Both the position numbers and the translations under genes were made by a program. 25,184 bases of DNA from Galactobacter sp052108535. Its GTDB lineage: Bacteria > Actinomycetota > Actinomycetes > Actinomycetales > Micrococcaceae. The DNA is taken from NCBI GenBank assembly GCA_052108535.1, contig JBQDZM010000038.1:1-25184 (forward strand). The letters are read 5' to 3'. The notes beneath the pieces are model-generated. The model made no database searches, had not been told where the DNA came from, and worked only from the letters and a program-made list of their open reading frames with translations. Shown here in pieces: positions 21,296-25,184 of the stretch. The stretch's first letter is position 1, and each line of letters starts with the position of its first letter.

Positions 21296-22810
21296 TCAGG
21301 CCTCCGGCTTCAGGAGCGGGTACAGGATGGTCTCGCGGATACCCACACCTGTGAAGAGCATGACCAGGCGGTCCACGCCCAAGCCGATGCCACCCATGGG
21401 CGGCGCACCGTATTCGAGGGCGCGCAGGAAGTCCTCGTCCAATTGCATGGCCTCGGGATCGCCGTCTGCAGCCATGAGCGACTGCTGGGTGAGACGCTTA
21501 CGCTGGATGACCGGGTCGATCAACTCTGAGAACGCGGTGCCGCGCTCCATCCCGCCGATGATCAGGTCCCAGGCCTCAATCACGCCGGGCTTGGAACGAT
21601 GCGGACGGGCCAGCGGCTGTGCCGCCGGCGGGTAGTCATAGACAAAGGTCGGGTTAATGAGTGTGGGCTCCACAATCTCACCGAAGAGCTCGATGACGAT
21701 CTTCTGCGCATCCCACTTAGGATCCAGCTTCACGTTGTGCTTCTCCGCGATCTCGCGGAGGGTGTCTGCATCGGTGTCCGGGGTGATCTCCTGCCCCACG
21801 GCCTCGGAGAGACCGGGGTACACCGAAACCCATGCCCACTCGCCGGACAGGTCAATGCTGCCCGCGTCGGTCTCGATGACGCGTCCCGCCCCCACGGCGT
21901 CCGCAGCATTGAGGATGATCTCCTTCAAGCGAGCTGCCATGACGAACTGATCCGCGTAGGCCTCGTAGCACTCAAGGGTCGTGAACTCCGGGGAGTGTGT
22001 GGAGTCCACACCCTCGTTACGGAAGATCCGGCCGATCTCGTAAACCTTGTTCACGCCGCCAACCACGGTGCGCTTCAGGTAGAGCTCCGTGGCGATGCGC
22101 AGCGTCATGTCCTGGTCAAAGGCGTTCAGGTGCGTCTCGAAGGGGCGCGCTGACGCGCCACCGTGGATCAGCTGCAGCATGGGCGTCTCCACCTCCACGT
22201 AGGAGTGAGAGTCCAGGGTGTTGCGGATCGCCTTGATGATCGCGGCGCGCTGGTAGATCATCTCGCGCGCCTCGTCGCGAACGATCAGGTCCGCGTAGCG
22301 CTGGCGAACACGCGTCTCCTCGTTGAGGTCGGCGTGCAGCACCGGCAACGGGCGCAGCGCCTTCGAGGCCATGGACCATGACGTCGCCATGATGGAGAGT
22401 TCACCGCGGCGGGAGGCAATGACCTTACCGGTCACCGCCAGGTGGTCACCCAAGTCCACCAGGTGCTTGAAGTCCTCCAGGGACTCCTTCCCGACCTCGG
22501 CCAGCGACAGCATGACCTGCAGCCGCACGCCCTCGCCCTTGGGTCCCGCTTCCTGGAGGGTCGCGAAGCAGAGCTTGCCGGTATTGCGCTGGAAGACCAC
22601 GCGCCCCACGATGCTGACCACGTCCGTGGTCTCTTCTCCGGGGGCAAGATGCGCCCAGTAGTCGCGCACGTCAAGCAGGGAGTGCGTCCGAACCACCCCG
22701 ACGGGATAGGCGTCGTTGCCGGCCGCGATGATCTCGTCACGCTTGGCCTGGCGCACCGCACGCTGGTCACGGGGGTCCACGGTCTGGCTGTCTGGGGTCT
22801 GAGCGCTCAC
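21296..22810 (-). CDS. lysS: Lysyl-tRNA synthetase (class II)
   Basis: A 504-residue enzyme that charges tRNA-Lys. The N-terminal OB-fold anticodon-binding domain covers about residues 60-165. Class II motif 1 is VEVETPMLQLIHGGASARPF. Motif 2 is GRIFRNEGVDSTHSPEFTTLE (starting near residue 268), and motif 3 is GIGLGVDRLVM near the C-terminus. Length and order match bacterial LysRS. The start is GTG at 22810; there is no Shine-Dalgarno sequence, but TAGAAT lies 8 nt upstream, which supports a leaderless transcript beginning at or next to this codon. The small membrane protein gene follows at once and lsr2 has its own promoter. Confidence 0.96.
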   Translation of the reverse strand: MSAQTPDSQTVDPRDQRAVRQAKRDEIIAAGNDAYPVGVVRTHSLLDVRDYWAHLAPGEETTDVVSIVGRVVFQRNTGKLCFATLQEAGPKGEGVRLQVMLSLAEVGKESLEDFKHLVDLGDHLAVTGKVIASRRGELSIMATSWSMASKALRPLPVLHADLNEETRVRQRYADLIVRDEAREMIYQRAAIIKAIRNTLDSHSYVEVETPMLQLIHGGASARPFETHLNAFDQDMTLRIATELYLKRTVVGGVNKVYEIGRIFRNEGVDSTHSPEFTTLECYEAYADQFVMAARLKEIILNAADAVGAGRVIETDAGSIDLSGEWAWVSVYPGLSEAVGQEITPDTDADTLREIAEKHNVKLDPKWDAQKIVIELFGEIVEPTLINPTFVYDYPPAAQPLARPHRSKPGVIEAWDLIIGGMERGTAFSELIDPVIQRKRLTQQSLMAADGDPEAMQLDEDFLRALEYGAPPMGGIGLGVDRLVMLFTGVGIRETILYPLLKPEA

Positions 22811-22818
22811 GAGTCACC

Positions 22819-22824
22819 ATTCTA
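22819..22824 (-). promoter_or_regulatory. Candidate -10 box of lysS (leaderless)
   Basis: The minus strand reads TAGAAT, one base from the TATAAT consensus, with 8 nt to the GTG at 22810. A partial -35 (CCGACG) lies 16 bp further upstream. Confidence 0.6.
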
Positions 22825-22939
22825 CCGGCGAGTTCCTGGGCGTCGGCTGCGCTGTTGCTCACCCTCTTGGCGACCGTGTCCACCGCAGCCGACCAAGAAC
22901 GTGTTGTTCAACCTGGGATCGTTTCGGTTCTTGTTTAAT

Positions 22940-22981
22940 TGCCCGACGGCGGCGGTCCCGTGGGACCGCCGCCGTCGGGCA
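22940..22981 (-). terminator. Very stable hairpin after the M13 peptidase gene
   Basis: A perfect 20-bp stem (TGCCCGACGGCGGCGGTCCC with its complement) around a GT dinucleotide, starting 21 nt after the peptidase stop on the minus strand. It is followed on that strand by ATTAAAC instead of a T-run. It probably terminates the peptidase transcript before lysS. Confidence 0.75.
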
Positions 22982-23002
22982 TGGATGGCGGCTACGCCGC
23001 CG

Positions 23003-24994
23003 TCACCAGATGGTGACGCGTTCCTCGGGAGCCAGCCACATGCCGTCGCCCACTTTGGTGCCGTACGCGGCATGGAAGGCATCCAGGTTCTTGGCGACCT
23101 GGTTGGAGCGGAATTCCGCGGGTGAGTGCGGGTCCGTCGCAATCCGCGTGACCATGGTCTCGGGGCGCATCAGCGTGGCCCAGACCCGGGCATTAGCCTC
23201 GAAGAAGCGCACGTCCCCGGGCGCGCCATCGATGGTATCCGCGGCGTCCGTCTCGCCACGGGCCACCTTTTCTGCGACCAGGGCACGATAGGCCTGATGC
23301 GCAATGCCGAGGCCGCCCAGGTCGCCGATGTTCTCGCCAAGAGTCAGCTTGCCGTTGACGTGAGTCTCCGGCGCCTCGGGAGGAACCAGCGTCTCGTACT
23401 GAGCAACGAGCGCGCCCGTACGCTGCTCAAACGCACTGCGATCCTCGTCGGTCCACCAGTTGTTCAAGACACCATCGCCATCGAACTGCGAACCCTGATC
23501 GTCGAAACCGTGGCCGATCTCGTGCCCGATCACCGATCCGATGGCCCCGAAATTGGACGCGTCGTCACGATCGACATCGAAGAACGGTGGTCGGAGGATG
23601 GCGGCCGGGAAGGCAATCTCGTTGAGCAGCGGGTGATAGTAGGCGTTGACTGTCTGCGGGAACATGAACCACAGGTCCTTATCCACGCCGTCTTCGATCT
23701 TCTTCAGTTCCCTGGCGAGGTCGAACGAGGCGACCTGCGCAACGTTGTGCAGCACATCCTCGGGATCAAGGTCCATGGAGGAATAGTCGATCCACTTGAC
23801 CGGGTACCCGATCTTGGGATTGAACTTGGAGAGCTTGTCCAGCGCCTTCTCCCGGGTATCCGGGGACATCCATTCCAAGTCGGTGATGGAGTCTCGGTAG
23901 GCGGCAAGCAGCCTGGCGACCAAGTCGTCCATGCGCTCCTTGGACTCCGGCGGGAAGTGCTCTGCGACGAACAGCTGCCCCAGGTCCTCCCCGACTCCGC
24001 CCTCCACGAAGGCGACACCCCGCTTCCACCGAGGGCGCTGCTCCGTGACACCACCCAGGGTCTTCGAATAGAAGGACCAATTCTCCGTGACGAACGCGTC
24101 CGACAGATACGGCGCCATGGACCGGATGTAGTTGACGGCCTGCCAGAGCTGCCAATCGGCAAGAGAGATGCGGTTGAGTTCCTGGTGCAGCCCCTCCAGG
24201 TACGAGGGCTGCCAGACATCCACCGTCTCCGCATACTTACGCTCGATTCCTGCGGCCGCGAGCCAGCCCTCAAGTTCAGGGGCCAAGGTGAAGAGGTCAA
24301 CTGCGCTCATACGGTTGTAGCGGGCTATGGCATCCCGACACTTGACCGCATCCCAATGATGCGCCGCCAAGGCCGTCTCCACAGACAGGACTGAAGCGGC
24401 CGCATCGGCAAACGACCCCTGTGCCAGTTGCACACCGGTGGACTGCTGCGCGAGCTCCAGAAGTCGCGCAAGGTGCTCCAGGTACTGATCGCGAATCTGC
24501 GCGTACTCGTCCTCGCGATAGTAGGCCTCATCCGGTAGCCCGATACCGCCCTGGATGAAGCTGAGCAGATTGACGCTCGGGTCACCTGCGTCGCTGGACG
24601 CACCCGACTCCACGAATGAACTCGTCCCTTGAGCAAAGAGTTCCCCGCTCACAGCGACGAACTCGTCAAGCGAGTTCACTGCCACGATGCGCTCCAACGT
24701 CTCGGTCAGAGGGCTACCCGCTGCCGCCTCGATGCGGTCGGTGTCCATGAAGGAGGTCCACAGTGCAGCAATCCTGGTGCGCAGCGGCAGCAGCGGGTCA
24801 TCCGCTCCTGTGGCACCGCCTTCTACGGCTGCGACCGACGCATCAATGATGGCCTTCACGTCCGCTTCAGCACGATCGCGGAGCTGCGGAAAAGCCCCAT
24901 CACTGCCACGGTCGCCCGGAATCTCGGCAGATTCGAGCCAGTCATGATTAACGCTGCGGTACAGATCGTCCTGAGGACGCGGGGCTAGGGACAC
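23003..24994 (-). CDS. M13 family zinc metallopeptidase (PepO/neprilysin-like)
   Basis: A 663-residue peptidase of the neprilysin family, which cleaves oligopeptides. The zinc site is HEIGH at 491-495 with the third ligand E554 in GENIGDLGG, 59 residues after the second histidine as usual. The substrate-binding NAYY motif lies about 35-40 residues before HEIGH. The C-terminal ATDPHSPAEFRSNQVAKNL matches the conserved end of the family. There is no signal peptide or N-terminal membrane helix, so unlike animal members it should be cytoplasmic. The start is GTG at 24994 with AGGAG 7 nt upstream. It is a monocistronic gene, closed by the hairpin at 22940-22981. Confidence 0.95.
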   Translation of the reverse strand: MSLAPRPQDDLYRSVNHDWLESAEIPGDRGSDGAFPQLRDRAEADVKAIIDASVAAVEGGATGADDPLLPLRTRIAALWTSFMDTDRIEAAAGSPLTETLERIVAVNSLDEFVAVSGELFAQGTSSFVESGASSDAGDPSVNLLSFIQGGIGLPDEAYYREDEYAQIRDQYLEHLARLLELAQQSTGVQLAQGSFADAAASVLSVETALAAHHWDAVKCRDAIARYNRMSAVDLFTLAPELEGWLAAAGIERKYAETVDVWQPSYLEGLHQELNRISLADWQLWQAVNYIRSMAPYLSDAFVTENWSFYSKTLGGVTEQRPRWKRGVAFVEGGVGEDLGQLFVAEHFPPESKERMDDLVARLLAAYRDSITDLEWMSPDTREKALDKLSKFNPKIGYPVKWIDYSSMDLDPEDVLHNVAQVASFDLARELKKIEDGVDKDLWFMFPQTVNAYYHPLLNEIAFPAAILRPPFFDVDRDDASNFGAIGSVIGHEIGHGFDDQGSQFDGDGVLNNWWTDEDRSAFEQRTGALVAQYETLVPPEAPETHVNGKLTLGENIGDLGGLGIAHQAYRALVAEKVARGETDAADTIDGAPGDVRFFEANARVWATLMRPETMVTRIATDPHSPAEFRSNQVAKNLDAFHAAYGTKVGDGMWLAPEERVTIW

Positions 24995-25118
24995 GGAGAT
25001 GCTCCTGACGAATTGCGCTGTGGTTTGTCGCGACTCTAACGCGGGCGCGAGCCTCAGGGGACTCCCGGCGGAAGAACTCCGCTCACGGCGTAGGCCAGCG
25101 GTCGTTGTTCGGGTTGGC

Positions 25119-25184
25119 CTGTTCCGTCCGTCGGTGCGAAGTCACGTCCGTCGGTGTGCTGGGTGGGTTCTGTACCGACGGGTG
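25119..25184. repeat. Palindromic repeat element, copy B (cut by window end)
   Basis: CGTCCGTCGGTG occurs twice in direct orientation (25125-25136 and 25145-25156), 20 bp apart, and is followed by TCTGTACCGACGGGTG at 25169-25184 in inverted orientation. The last 16 bases are the exact complement of 9563-9578. In the same register the next 25 bases agree at 19 positions with 9591-9615. The element continues beyond the window. It lies upstream of the M13 peptidase gene. Confidence 0.75.

Noticed and set aside
25119..25184. Insertion sequence end
   Set aside because: The repeat resembles an inverted terminal repeat, but no transposase or target duplication is visible and copy A shows the same internal layout without any gene.

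Overview
The window is a stretch of ordinary, gene-dense chromosome from a high-GC Gram-positive bacterium. An Lsr2 nucleoid protein, a DisA diadenylate cyclase beside RadA, ClpC next to lsr2 and lysS, and TAnnnT-type -10 boxes placed directly in front of start codons all point to an actinomycete. The gene content and order fit the family Micrococcaceae (Arthrobacter/Micrococcus/Rothia-like). The genus cannot be fixed from sequence reading alone. No phage, plasmid, insertion sequence, CRISPR array or defence island was seen.

Layout. 1-930: tRNA-Lys(UUU) on the minus strand, then one conserved protein of unknown role and a strong intrinsic terminator. 930-1331: no gene. 1332-7255: a phosphate block, in which a DUF47 (PhoU-like) protein and a Pit transporter run rightward and meet a leftward pstSCAB operon. 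A 105-bp array of short inverted and direct repeats lies between the two converging operons. A PHO-box-like set of 11-bp direct repeats precedes pstS. 7370-9531: a FUSC-type membrane protein and an alpha/beta hydrolase, divergent from pstS. 9554-9630: a second family of palindromic repeats. 9682-14056: genome-maintenance genes radA, disA and mutY, with a membrane-anchored protein of unknown role converging on disA. 14095-15640: two overlapping genes for surface lipoproteins, one with an Excalibur domain and one with an HNH nuclease domain. 15715-17551: an ArgA-like acetyltransferase and a DUF475/TerC-family membrane protein. 17757-22810 (all minus): clpC, lsr2, a small membrane protein and lysS. 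23003-24994: an M13 zinc metallopeptidase. The window ends inside another copy of the 9554-9630 repeat family.

How it fits together. The left third is phosphate supply: Pit for phosphate-replete conditions, and Pst, apparently PhoP-controlled, for starvation. The middle is recombination, c-di-AMP signalling and oxidised-base repair. The right part is protein quality control, nucleoid structure and lysyl-tRNA charging.

The observations most worth a second look are: (1) two dispersed families of 19-20 bp units arranged as inverted and direct repeats between genes, one shown at two loci in the same register; (2) at least six genes whose start codons sit 6-8 nt behind a -10-like hexamer, implying leaderless mRNAs and settling several start sites; (3) the overlapping Excalibur/HNH lipoprotein pair; (4) a DGA-to-DGG change in the DisA active-site motif. 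I did not find a clear new multi-gene system.
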